NCBI RefSeq assembly: GCF_001889065.1
Contig: NZ_LWHB01000197.1
Coordinates: 1 to 5,908 of the forward strand
DNA length: 5,908 nt
Origin: Suttonella ornithocola
GTDB taxonomy: Bacteria; Pseudomonadota; Gammaproteobacteria; Cardiobacteriales; Cardiobacteriaceae
Reading direction: 5' to 3'
Numbering within the stretch: the stretch's first letter is position 1; each line of letters starts with the position of its first letter. Below the pieces are notes generated by a model. It made no database searches, was not told where the DNA came from, and saw only the letters and a list, made by a program, of their open reading frames with translations. Position numbers and translations under genes: made by a program. Positions 1-5,908 of the stretch are shown here, in pieces.

Positions 1-730
1 TCGTATCGTATTCTGGCAAAGCAACGCCTTTACTAAAAGTCAGCGTTAATTTTTGCGTTTCAGAATAACCAAGTGTTTCGCCCTCTTGGAAAGTTACATC
101 ATGAGTAATCACATAGGTAGAGATATTATAAAGCATTTGATAAATCTCCCATATGTCCTCTTGAGAAGACAAAACTTCAAGCTCTCGTTTACCAAAACTT
201 TCTAAGCCAAAAGTATAACCATATCGCCCCTCTTCACTTTGATATAAACCGACATACACCAATAAATCTGTCGGATAAGTTTGTTCCTGAAGATGTTGAT
301 GAGCTAATTCCATATAGCTTTTGGGTTCAAAAACCGTTCCGGCAAAATTAAATCCTAGCGCAGTTTCTTGCGCCAAACATTTTTCTGCGACAAAAGCCAA
401 TAAAGCGGCATTTTTAGCGCTTTCCTTCTTCTCACCTAACACACTAACAATCAAATGCGCTTGATGCGTTTTGGTAACCGCAACCGCATCTTCCCACAAA
501 TAATTGGCTTCCGCATTTATCACGGCTTCATCATCAGGCACAGGTGCTGGCATCATCGCCACAATCACTTGCCTATCATCCTCCTGATAAATCAAGTTTG
601 GCACATCATCACTATTGCTAACATCGCTTTTGCTCGCGTTGATACCAATCGCATTTAAATCCTGAACCAAGCGATAAAAATCAAATACTGATTCTTGTAA
701 TAACACAAAACCAACGCCTTTAAACGCCAT
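1..730 (-). CDS. DUF4261 domain-containing protein (C-terminus cut by window edge)
   Basis: Reading the minus strand from the ATG at 730-728 gives 243 residues with no stop before the window edge. The start is supported by a strong Shine-Dalgarno AAGGAGG (739-745), 8 nt from the ATG. The protein opens MAFKGVGFVLLQES, followed by VAMMPAPVPDDEA (residues 57-69), NYLWEDAV (76-83), HQAHLIVSVLG (89-99), GTVFEP (131-136), VGLYQSEEGRYGYTFGLESFGK (split around 160-181) and GETLGYSETQKL (217-228). From memory this series is typical of the DUF4261 family, including the MPAP core, the GTVFEP block and the late GE-x-[IL]-G-[FY]-SE-x-QKL block. The family is usually around 250-280 residues, so little is probably missing. 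There is no signal peptide or membrane segment, so it is likely cytoplasmic. The biochemical function of the family is unknown to me and I assign none. It is transcribed divergently from dapA and is probably a separate unit. Confidence 0.85.
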   Translation of the reverse strand, partial: MAFKGVGFVLLQESVFDFYRLVQDLNAIGINASKSDVSNSDDVPNLIYQEDDRQVIVAMMPAPVPDDEAVINAEANYLWEDAVAVTKTHQAHLIVSVLGEKKESAKNAALLAFVAEKCLAQETALGFNFAGTVFEPKSYMELAHQHLQEQTYPTDLLVYVGLYQSEEGRYGYTFGLESFGKRELEVLSSQEDIWEIYQMLYNISTYVITHDVTFQEGETLGYSETQKLTLTFSKGVALPEYDT

Positions 731-911
731 AAATATTTCCTCCTTAGAAAACTAAAATACAGCGATTACCAATCATGATTTAAACATAAAGCTTATTAAA
801 CCTAAAAAATAAATTTCAAAACCCTCTAAAATTCTAAAAGAATAGGCTGAGTGCTTGATTTTTTCTGAGAAAACCTCGTAACATGCCCTTTTTTGAAAAC
901 CGAGGCAAATT
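731..911. promoter_or_regulatory. divergent intergenic region between the DUF4261 gene and dapA
   Basis: About 180 bp of AT-rich DNA separates two divergent start codons, so promoters for both directions should lie here. On the plus strand a sigma-70-like pair for dapA is visible (listed separately). For the minus-strand gene only the strong Shine-Dalgarno is clear; a TTGAAA on that strand has no good partner -10. Two short dyads stand out: ATTCT-AAA-AGAAT at 831-843 and TTTTCT-G-AGAAAA at 861-873. Their centres are 30 bp apart, and the second lies in the spacer of the predicted dapA promoter. Whether any protein binds them is inference. Confidence 0.5.
855..884 (+). promoter_or_regulatory. 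putative sigma-70 promoter of the dapA-bamC-mutL cluster
   Basis: The -35-like TTGATT lies at 855-860 and the -10-like TAACAT at 879-884, with an 18-bp spacer. Each matches four of six consensus positions. Transcription would start near 890, leaving a leader of about 20 nt before the dapA ATG. A GAGG Shine-Dalgarno (902-905) sits 6 nt upstream of that ATG. The 13-bp dyad at 861-873 falls inside the spacer. This is a visual call and the match is moderate. Confidence 0.45.
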
Positions 912-1793
912 ATGTTTCAAGGTTCAATGGTCGCTTTAGCCACCCCAATGCATACTGACGGCACAATCGATTGGCACAAACTCGAACAACTCATTGAATG
1001 GCATATTCAAAGTGGAACCGATGCTATTATTTCTGTTGGAACCACAGGTGAATCCGCCACCCTAGATTTTGATGAACATAAAGCCGTTGTTCGTTTTACC
1101 GTCGACATTGTGAAAAAACGCATTCCTGTGATTGCTGGCGCTGGTGGTAACTCTACTCGAGAAGCCATTGAACTAACCGTTTCTGCTTACCAAGGCGGTT
1201 GCGATGGTACATTGCAAGTTGCCCCTTATTACAACAAACCACCGCAACGAGGGCTATACGCACACTTTGAACAAATCGCACGTGCTGTTCCGCTTCCGCT
1301 TGTGCTTTATAATGTTCCAGGACGTACCGCTTGCGATATTGCCCCTGAAACGACAGTCGCACTTGCCAAAATCCAAAACATTGTCGGCATTAAAGAAGCC
1401 ACACCGATGACACGTTTGAAAGAATTGCGTCCGTATTTCCCAAAAGGCAATGATTTCAAAATATTCTCTGGCGAAGATGGTATTTGCGCTCAAGCAGCTG
1501 TTGATGACTTAATTGACGGCGTCATTTCCGTTACGGCAAACGTTGCCCCTAAAATAATGAGCGATATGATGCGTGCAGGTTTAGCAGGCGATAGCACCAC
1601 TTGTCTTAGCCTAAATGAACAACTTGCTCCACTACACAAAGCCCTTTTCTGTGAAACCAATCCTATTCCAGTGAAATGGGCGCTTTATCGTATGGGAAAA
1701 GCCGATTTAGGCATTCGCTTACCACTGGTTCCGCTTGATGAGGCGTTCCATAACGATATTGAATCGGCACTACAACATGCTAGTCTTTTATAA
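912..1793 (+). CDS. dapA: 4-hydroxy-tetrahydrodipicolinate synthase (dihydrodipicolinate synthase) DapA
   Basis: A cytoplasmic TIM-barrel aldolase that condenses pyruvate with aspartate-4-semialdehyde, the committed step to diaminopimelate and lysine. The 293 residues match the usual length (E. coli 292). The catalytic set falls at E. coli numbering: T44 and T45 in GTTGES (43-48), Y107 in PYYNKP, Y133 and R138 in YNVPGRT (133-139), and the Schiff-base lysine K161 in GIKEAT. The lysine-feedback site is mostly kept (S48, A49, H56, N80, E84, Y106), but position 53, histidine in E. coli, is phenylalanine. After KEAT a proline replaces the usual glycine and one residue is missing relative to E. 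coli. The C-terminal NPIPVKWA and RLPLVPL blocks are standard. The start follows a GAGG Shine-Dalgarno 6 nt upstream. The gene leads a cluster with bamC, a pairing common in beta- and gammaproteobacteria. Confidence 0.97.
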   Translation: MFQGSMVALATPMHTDGTIDWHKLEQLIEWHIQSGTDAIISVGTTGESATLDFDEHKAVVRFTVDIVKKRIPVIAGAGGNSTREAIELTVSAYQGGCDGTLQVAPYYNKPPQRGLYAHFEQIARAVPLPLVLYNVPGRTACDIAPETTVALAKIQNIVGIKEATPMTRLKELRPYFPKGNDFKIFSGEDGICAQAAVDDLIDGVISVTANVAPKIMSDMMRAGLAGDSTTCLSLNEQLAPLHKALFCETNPIPVKWALYRMGKADLGIRLPLVPLDEAFHNDIESALQHASLL

Positions 1794-1812
1794 ATCACAC
1801 CAGAATAAACAC

Positions 1813-2973
1813 ATGAAAAAAACTGCCTCTTCTTTATTTACTGCTTTTCTACTAACCGCCTGTTCTTCAGGAAGTTTAATTGATAATCTTCCTAATAGAG
1901 CACCCGATTACCGCCAAAGCAACGTTAGTCGAAAAATAGAAGTTCCCCCTGATTTAACGGGCGGAAATTTAGATAACAGCCTAGCAGTCAATGATTTCAC
2001 CCCGGCATCCGTTACCTCTTATAACGACTATCAAGCTGCCCGTGTCAAAAGAAATCAACGCGGATTTATTGAAGTCTTACCCCCACTTTACGGCGTACAA
2101 GTGGTTGAACCCGCAGGACAACTGCCTTATATCGTGACTGCTGCCGATCCTTCGACTAGCTGGAGTATTGTGAAAAAATATTGGCAGAACAATGGCATCC
2201 GTCTAACCTTAGACAATCCTAGCATTGGTATTATGGAAACCGATTGGTTAGAAGATAAGGGTGATGCGCCTAAAACTGGCATTAGCGGTCTGCTTAATGG
2301 ATTACTTGGATTTCTCAAAGATTCCGATGAACGCGATCGTTACCGCCTCCGCTTTTCTCGAAATGCACAAGGCGGAACGGATATCTTGCTAATCTATAGC
2401 AAAACAGAGCAAGTGGCTCAGTATGATTTACCATCAGGACGTAAAAATCCTGCTGGTTTCAAATGGCAGCTTTCTGATAATAAAAATCCTGAATTACAGC
2501 TAGAAATGACGCGTCGTATCGCCTTATATCTTTCTACCGCTTTAGAAAAAATGGCAGGGGTTAATCAATCCCACATCCAAACCAATCAGCCAACTGCGGC
2601 TAATAACAGTTTAGGAATGCTATCTACTTTAAACGACGGTTCTCCGGCACTCCTTTTAAATGGTCGATATGCTCAAAACTGGCGAACATTAGGCATTGCA
2701 CTTGACCGTGCCAGTTTTACGATTCTTTCTAATGACTACCCAACAGGTACCTATCGTGTCCGTTACACGCCGCAAAGCGATAAAAAAAACCAAAGCTTCT
2801 TTAGTCGCTTATGGGGTTCAAAAGATGCACCTGAAAACCAACGTCCAGAATATCTTGTTCGATTATCTGATCAAGGTGGACAAAGCATCGCTATTGTTCA
2901 AACCGCTAATGGTGGCATAGCAAATCCGGCGCAAGCAAAAGCGCTATTAGAATCTGTATACGCTGCACTCTAA
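1813..2973 (+). CDS. bamC: outer membrane protein assembly factor BamC (NlpB/DapX family lipoprotein)
   Basis: An accessory lipoprotein of the BAM complex that inserts beta-barrel proteins into the outer membrane. I place the start at the ATG of 1813, giving 386 residues. An upstream in-frame ATG at 1735 lies inside dapA and would bury the signal peptide. From 1813 there is a lipoprotein signal with lipobox LTAC and lipidated C17. The +2 residue is Ser, consistent with Lol export to the outer membrane. Residues 18 to about 85 are low-complexity and probably unstructured, with the VPPDLTG block (44-50) typical of the BamD-binding segment. A first helix-grip domain (about 95-248) contains GIMETDW (139-145) and ERDRYRLRF (173-181). 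A Q/N/T-rich linker (about 250-266) leads to a second domain reaching the C-terminus. E. coli BamC is about 344 residues, so this one is longer. The Shine-Dalgarno is weak. It lies 19 nt after dapA and overlaps mutL by one base. Confidence 0.9.
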   Translation: MKKTASSLFTAFLLTACSSGSLIDNLPNRAPDYRQSNVSRKIEVPPDLTGGNLDNSLAVNDFTPASVTSYNDYQAARVKRNQRGFIEVLPPLYGVQVVEPAGQLPYIVTAADPSTSWSIVKKYWQNNGIRLTLDNPSIGIMETDWLEDKGDAPKTGISGLLNGLLGFLKDSDERDRYRLRFSRNAQGGTDILLIYSKTEQVAQYDLPSGRKNPAGFKWQLSDNKNPELQLEMTRRIALYLSTALEKMAGVNQSHIQTNQPTAANNSLGMLSTLNDGSPALLLNGRYAQNWRTLGIALDRASFTILSNDYPTGTYRVRYTPQSDKKNQSFFSRLWGSKDAPENQRPEYLVRLSDQGGQSIAIVQTANGGIANPAQAKALLESVYAAL

Positions 2974-4790
2974 TGTCGCGTATCCAGCAGCTTCCCAATG
3001 CACTTATCAACCAAATTGCAGCGGGGGAAGTCATTGAACGTCCTGCATCAGTGGTAAAAGAAATTGTTGAAAATGCCATTGATGCAGGCGCAACACAGAT
3101 TCAGATTGATATTGAAGAGGCTGGTAGCAAACTGATTCGCGTGCGCGACAATGGTTCCGGCATCCATCCAGAAGATTTGGCTCTTGCCTTTTCTACACAC
3201 GCCACCAGTAAAATTCGTAGCTTTGAAGATTTAGAGCATGTTCGCACGCTAGGCTTTCGGGGTGAAGCACTTCCGAGCATTGCCTCTGTTTCTAAAACCT
3301 TACTGACCAGCCGATTTGAGGCAAATGACCATGCCTATAAAATCGTCCCTTATATCAGTATGGACATTAGCCCTGCGGCGCATCCGCAAGGAACAACCAT
3401 TGAAATTCGCGATTTATTTTATAACACACCTGCGCGCAAAAAATTCTTAAAAAGTGAACGTACTGAGCGACAGCATATTACTCAACTGTTAGAGCGTATC
3501 GCACTCTCTCATAGTCATGTCCAATTTACCTTAAACAATCACGGTAAACTTTTAGCGCAATATGGCGGTGATAATCCAGAAGCGCGTGTAACTTCGGTGC
3601 TTGGAGAAGACTTCTTAGAGCAAGCCGTTCCTATTGATGTACAAAATGGCGATATGCGCTTATGGGGATGGGTAGGACTGCCAACCTATCATCATCTTAA
3701 TGCAGACAAACAATACTTTTTTATCAATGGGCGGACAATTCGCGACAAAATCATTGCACATGCCATTAAACAAGCCTATCAAGACGTGTTATATCACGGA
3801 CGCCAGCCAATTTTCGTTTTGCAGTTAGACATTCCACCAGAACTAATTGATGTTAACGCTCATCCGCAAAAACAAGAAGTTCGTTATCGTGAAGCACGTT
3901 TAACACATGATTTTCTTTACTCTACTATCAATCACGCCTTGCGCGCAGTTCGTCCAACAACAGCTCCAACTGCTACATCAGAAATCTCAGCAAAAATTAT
4001 TTCTGAACAACCTGTCAAACCAAGCCCCCCACGCCAACAAACTTCATTTCAATACACCACTTCTCCCGTCCGCACCACTCGTCATCAGCTAAATGAAACG
4101 CGCGCATACTACCAGTGGGCAAGTCAAACCCAAGCACCACCAGCACCTGCTTCCTTATCTAGTATTAGCCCCTTACCTAATCTAGAACCAGAATCACAAA
4201 TTGAAGAACACCCTTTGGGTTATGCCTTAGGACAAGTACACGGCATCTTTATTTTGGCGGAAAATGCCAATGGTTTAGTCATTGTAGATATGCACGCCGC
4301 TCACGAGCGTATCCTCTATGAAAAAATGAAAGCCCAACTTGCCCAAAAAGCTGTTGGTGAAAGTCAAAAGCTACTGATTGCACAGACCCTTCCCATTTCA
4401 GCAGCACAAGAAGAAGCCTTAACCGAACAAACCGAGTGGTTAACACAATTAGGTTATCGTTGGCGAATAGAAACTGGAGAACTATTGATAGATGCCGTTC
4501 CTGCAATATTGAAAAAAGTTGATCATCGTCAAATTCTTGCCGATGTTTTAACCGAACTTGAGTACTACCCAAATAGCAAACAGATAGAAAGACTACAAAA
4601 CCAAATTCTTTCTACCATTAGCTGCCATAAAGCTATCCGAGCACATCATCGTTTAAGTCTAAGCGAAATGAATCAACTGCTTCGTGATATTGAGAATACA
4701 CCCGCTGCGGGACAGTGTAACCATGGTCGCCCCACTTATACACAGCTTAACGAAGAACAATTAAATGCTTTATTCATGCGAGGGCAATAA
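2973..4790 (+). CDS. mutL: DNA mismatch repair protein MutL with endonuclease-type C-terminal domain
   Basis: The mismatch-repair ATPase that couples MutS recognition to strand incision. The 605 residues show the GHKL ATPase motifs in order: E30 and N34 in VKEIVENAIDAG, D59 in DNGSGI (59-64), THATSKI (75-81), GFRGEAL (94-100) and NTPARKKFL (151-159). The transducer domain holds DVNAHPQKQEVR (293-304). A Pro/Thr/Gln-rich linker spans roughly 325-410. The C-terminal domain carries the metal-dependent endonuclease motif DMHAAHERILYE (439-450), SCHKAIRAHHRL (starting at S550), CNHGRP (582-587) and a terminal FMR (601-603), the set found in MutL of organisms without MutH and lacking in E. coli. 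QKLLIA (465-470) resembles a beta-clamp-binding motif but has Ala where Pro is usual. The ATG overlaps the bamC stop (TAATG) and has no clear Shine-Dalgarno, which suggests translational coupling. No strong terminator is visible after the stop. Confidence 0.97.
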   Translation: MSRIQQLPNALINQIAAGEVIERPASVVKEIVENAIDAGATQIQIDIEEAGSKLIRVRDNGSGIHPEDLALAFSTHATSKIRSFEDLEHVRTLGFRGEALPSIASVSKTLLTSRFEANDHAYKIVPYISMDISPAAHPQGTTIEIRDLFYNTPARKKFLKSERTERQHITQLLERIALSHSHVQFTLNNHGKLLAQYGGDNPEARVTSVLGEDFLEQAVPIDVQNGDMRLWGWVGLPTYHHLNADKQYFFINGRTIRDKIIAHAIKQAYQDVLYHGRQPIFVLQLDIPPELIDVNAHPQKQEVRYREARLTHDFLYSTINHALRAVRPTTAPTATSEISAKIISEQPVKPSPPRQQTSFQYTTSPVRTTRHQLNETRAYYQWASQTQAPPAPASLSSISPLPNLEPESQIEEHPLGYALGQVHGIFILAENANGLVIVDMHAAHERILYEKMKAQLAQKAVGESQKLLIAQTLPISAAQEEALTEQTEWLTQLGYRWRIETGELLIDAVPAILKKVDHRQILADVLTELEYYPNSKQIERLQNQILSTISCHKAIRAHHRLSLSEMNQLLRDIENTPAAGQCNHGRPTYTQLNEEQLNALFMRGQ

Positions 4791-5137
4791 CCCCTTGCAA
4801 ATAAACACCACATTTTTTGCTACCTGATTAAGCCTTATTCATTCACATAAAGAGTTATAACGAATAAATTAAGTCAATATAGCACATACGATCAACCAGT
4901 TATTTACCACCAGAAACCGCTAGATAAGGTTTATAGAATATCCTATTTTTAGCTGATTTAACGATAATTAAAATTTGAGTTATGTGAAAATGAAAAAATA
5001 TTTTCAGATTTAACAAATATAGACACAATCCGATCATATTCCAAATATTAACCATAATTTAAGCAAAAATGGGTTTAATTTAAATAATTTTATAGTAAAT
5101 GCTTCAAATAGTTTAATCAGTAGTACATTTGCTTAGT
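4791..5137. other. AT-rich intergenic stretch without recognisable gene
   Basis: About 350 bp between the mutL stop and the first inverted-repeat element. I find no open reading frame with recognisable protein character, no tRNA-like fold and no strong GC hairpin followed by T residues. Two small hairpins are possible: AAACC/GGTTT near 4915-4940, and TGAAAAT/ATTTTCA with an 8-nt loop at 4985-5006. Neither looks like a convincing terminator. It may be decayed mobile-element DNA. Confidence 0.5.
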
Positions 5138-5255
5138 TATAGTCAAAAGCTAATAAAAGAGTTACGGAAATTAAATCGCTATTTTAGTAAAGTATTTTTG
5201 CTTACTTTATTCATCTATCTTAAGACCGTAACTATTCTGGTAGCCTTTGACTATA
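5138..5255. mobile_element. MITE-like element A with 30-bp terminal inverted repeats
   Basis: The 30-bp ends at 5138-5167 and 5226-5255 are inverted copies of each other with 25 of 30 positions matching. Both begin TATAGTCAAA and finish at GTTACGG inward. The 118-bp unit has no coding capacity. Near its centre a perfect 7-bp hairpin, TAAAGTA/TACTTTA (5188-5194 with 5203-5209), means the strand could fold into one long interrupted stem. The ends can be read as TA target duplications flanking an element that starts TAGTC, which fits Tc1/mariner-like IS630 transposition. The parent element is not identifiable here. Confidence 0.72.
5188..5209. repeat. central hairpin of element A
   Basis: TAAAGTA and TACTTTA are perfectly complementary 7-bp arms around an 8-nt T-rich loop, centred within about 2 bp of the middle of element A. 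Together with the outer inverted repeats this would extend a cruciform or RNA stem. It is AT-rich and lacks a following T tract, so I do not call it a terminator. Confidence 0.5.
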
Positions 5256-5352
5256 GACATTGCCATTTTTATTATTACTTCATGCATTATTATATAAGTT
5301 AAAAAATATTACCAATAAAATCATTTATCATTTTAATTACTAGAGATTTTCT

Positions 5353-5462
5353 TATATAGCAGGACTTCCAAGAAATGCATACAGAACTTGTGGATATGAG
5401 ACTGTTTTCAAAGTGGATATTAAGTTAACGTTATATGCATTTTTTGGGAAGTTGGCTATATA
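5353..5462. mobile_element. MITE-like element B with 29-bp imperfect terminal inverted repeats
   Basis: The segment 5353-5381 and the reverse complement of 5434-5462 match at about 22 of 29 positions without gaps. Both start TATATAGC and end AAATGCATA, with an ACTTCC block in the middle that is offset slightly. The 110-bp unit has no coding capacity. Its right end, read inward, is TATATAGCCAACTTCCC, which shares TATAGCCAA with the end of the IS630-family element at 5595. The repeated TA at each edge is compatible with a TA target duplication. A non-autonomous IS630-type derivative is the likeliest reading, but this is inference. Confidence 0.65.
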
Positions 5463-5593
5463 GAGACCTTTGCAAAATTCCGTTTCACACGAGTTTTCAC
5501 TACTAGCATAAAAATTAACACTATGATTTTAATATATTTTTAAAATTTGAAAAATTGGAATTTCTCTATTTTTAGGGGTTTTGTAAAGATCTC
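5463..5593. mobile_element. MITE-like element C with IS5/IS1106-type ends
   Basis: The left end GAGACCTTTGCAAAATTCC (5463-5481) is matched by the reverse complement of 5575-5593, GAGATCTTTACAAAACCCC, at 15 of 19 positions. From memory GAGACCTTTGCAAAA is the terminus of IS5-family (IS1106-like) elements that are abundant in Neisseria. The 131-bp unit is extremely AT-rich inside and has no transposase, so it is a non-autonomous derivative or an internally deleted remnant. It is flanked by ATATA on both sides (5458-5462 and 5594-5598), a possible target duplication whose exact length is ambiguous in TA-repeat sequence. Confidence 0.68.
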
Positions 5594-5908
5594 ATATAGC
5601 CAAATAAGCTTAGCGTACATACACGATGATAAACCGCAAACAGTACTCTCTTGTCAGACAAGGCAAATCAGTAGCATATGTGAGCTAAAACCCAATCCAA
5701 AGCAGATAAAAGAATAAAGTATCAATACAATCCATCCTCCATTCTTTGCGTATTTGCTTAATCCAAGCCCACATCTTTTCAATAGGATTTAAGTCTGGAC
5801 TATAAGGGGGTAACCAAACTATCTCATGCCCATGCTCTTCAATGATTGCTTGAATATCACTGCGTTTATGAAAAGCGGCATTGTCCATGACAATTACACT
5901 GTTTTAGG
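5594..5908 (-). mobile_element. IS630-family insertion sequence, 3' portion (runs off window)
   Basis: The terminal part of an insertion sequence whose transposase reads toward the left. The probable end is the TA at 5595-5596 followed by TAGCCAAATAAGC. About 85 bp of non-coding sequence then lead to the transposase stop at 5685. This non-coding part includes a 13-bp dyad CTTGTC-A-GACAAG at 5650-5662 of unknown role. The other end lies beyond the window, so element length and target duplication cannot be confirmed. Confidence 0.7.
5685..5908 (-). CDS. IS630-family transposase, C-terminal DDE part (partial, reading frame interrupted near edge)
   Basis: The minus-strand reading VIVMDNAAFHKRSDIQ, then LPPYSPDLNPIEKMW, is the hallmark C-terminal half of IS630/Tc1-type DDE transposases. 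It contains the second catalytic Asp in MDNA and the catalytic Glu in NPIE. The protein ends normally at the TAG of 5685-5687. The open frame continues upstream of the ATG at 5888 through NSVIV to an in-frame TAA at 5904-5906. Family members usually read straight through here (P-x-NSVIVMDN). One extra A in the CCTAAAAC run would restore PKNSVIV, so the break is either a one-base deletion or a -1 slippage site joining two transposase frames. The N-terminal helix-turn-helix half and first Asp would lie outside the window. The ATG at 5888 is unlikely to be a true start, because starting there would omit most of the protein. Confidence 0.82.

Noticed and set aside
455..658. 67-residue plus-strand ORF
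   Set aside because: Lies antisense within the DUF4261 gene, has a biased His/Ile/Arg composition and no ribosome binding site.
1735..1812. 26-residue N-terminal extension of bamC from the ATG inside dapA
   Set aside because: It would place the lipoprotein signal internally; the ATG at 1813 gives a standard signal peptide and lipobox.
4279..4572. 97-residue minus-strand ORF inside mutL
   Set aside because: Shadow of the MutL endonuclease-domain frame with no family features of its own.
4781..4820. Possible terminator after mutL (AGGG-CAATAA-CCCC, or GCAAA with TTTGC and a long loop)
   Set aside because: Arms are only 4-5 bp, the first overlaps the stop codon, and no T tract is placed correctly.
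5138..5600. CRISPR array or tandem repeat
   Set aside because: The repeats are inverted pairs belonging to separate elements, with no regularly spaced direct repeats.
5650..5662. CTTGTCAGACAAG as a DNA uptake sequence
   Set aside because: It does not match the Neisseria (GCCGTCTGAA) or Pasteurellaceae (AAGTGCGGT) uptake signals, and it occurs once, inside the IS element.

Overview
The window reads as a piece of an AT-rich gammaproteobacterial chromosome. A compact housekeeping block sits on the left and centre, and a gene-poor, mobile-element-rich tract fills the right. The lineage is inferred from DapA (close in layout to the E. coli enzyme), a BamC-type outer-membrane lipoprotein, and a MutL that keeps the endonuclease site absent from the Dam/MutH-type MutL of E. 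coli. The genus cannot be fixed from the sequence alone. A Moraxella- or Cardiobacteriales-like organism is a guess.

Layout. Bases 1-730 (minus strand) hold a DUF4261-family protein whose C-terminal end is cut by the window edge. An intergenic region of about 180 bp (731-911) separates it from a divergently oriented plus-strand cluster and carries a plausible sigma-70 promoter plus two short dyads. The cluster is dapA (912-1793, lysine/diaminopimelate synthesis), bamC (1813-2973, lipoprotein of the beta-barrel assembly machine) and mutL (2973-4790, mismatch repair). dapA and bamC are 19 nt apart, and bamC and mutL overlap by one base (TAATG), so the three are probably one transcript. The products do not form one pathway: one feeds cell-wall precursor synthesis, one helps build the outer membrane, and one maintains the genome. 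The link looks like shared housekeeping expression.

From 4791 to about 5684 I see no convincing gene. The first ~350 bp are featureless AT-rich DNA. Three short non-coding elements with terminal inverted repeats follow: element A (5138-5255), element B (5353-5462) and element C (5463-5593). C has ends that resemble IS5/IS1106-type insertion sequences. Next comes the 3' end of an IS630-family insertion sequence on the minus strand, running off the right edge, with the C-terminal half of its DDE transposase at 5685-5908. The ends of A, B and the IS630 copy share a TATAG(T/C)CAA-like motif at TA dinucleotides, which suggests A and B are small passengers mobilised by IS630-type transposases. C appears to have inserted exactly where B and the IS630 end once met head to head.

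No clearly new biological system is visible. The most interesting part is the nested cluster of small mobile elements downstream of mutL.
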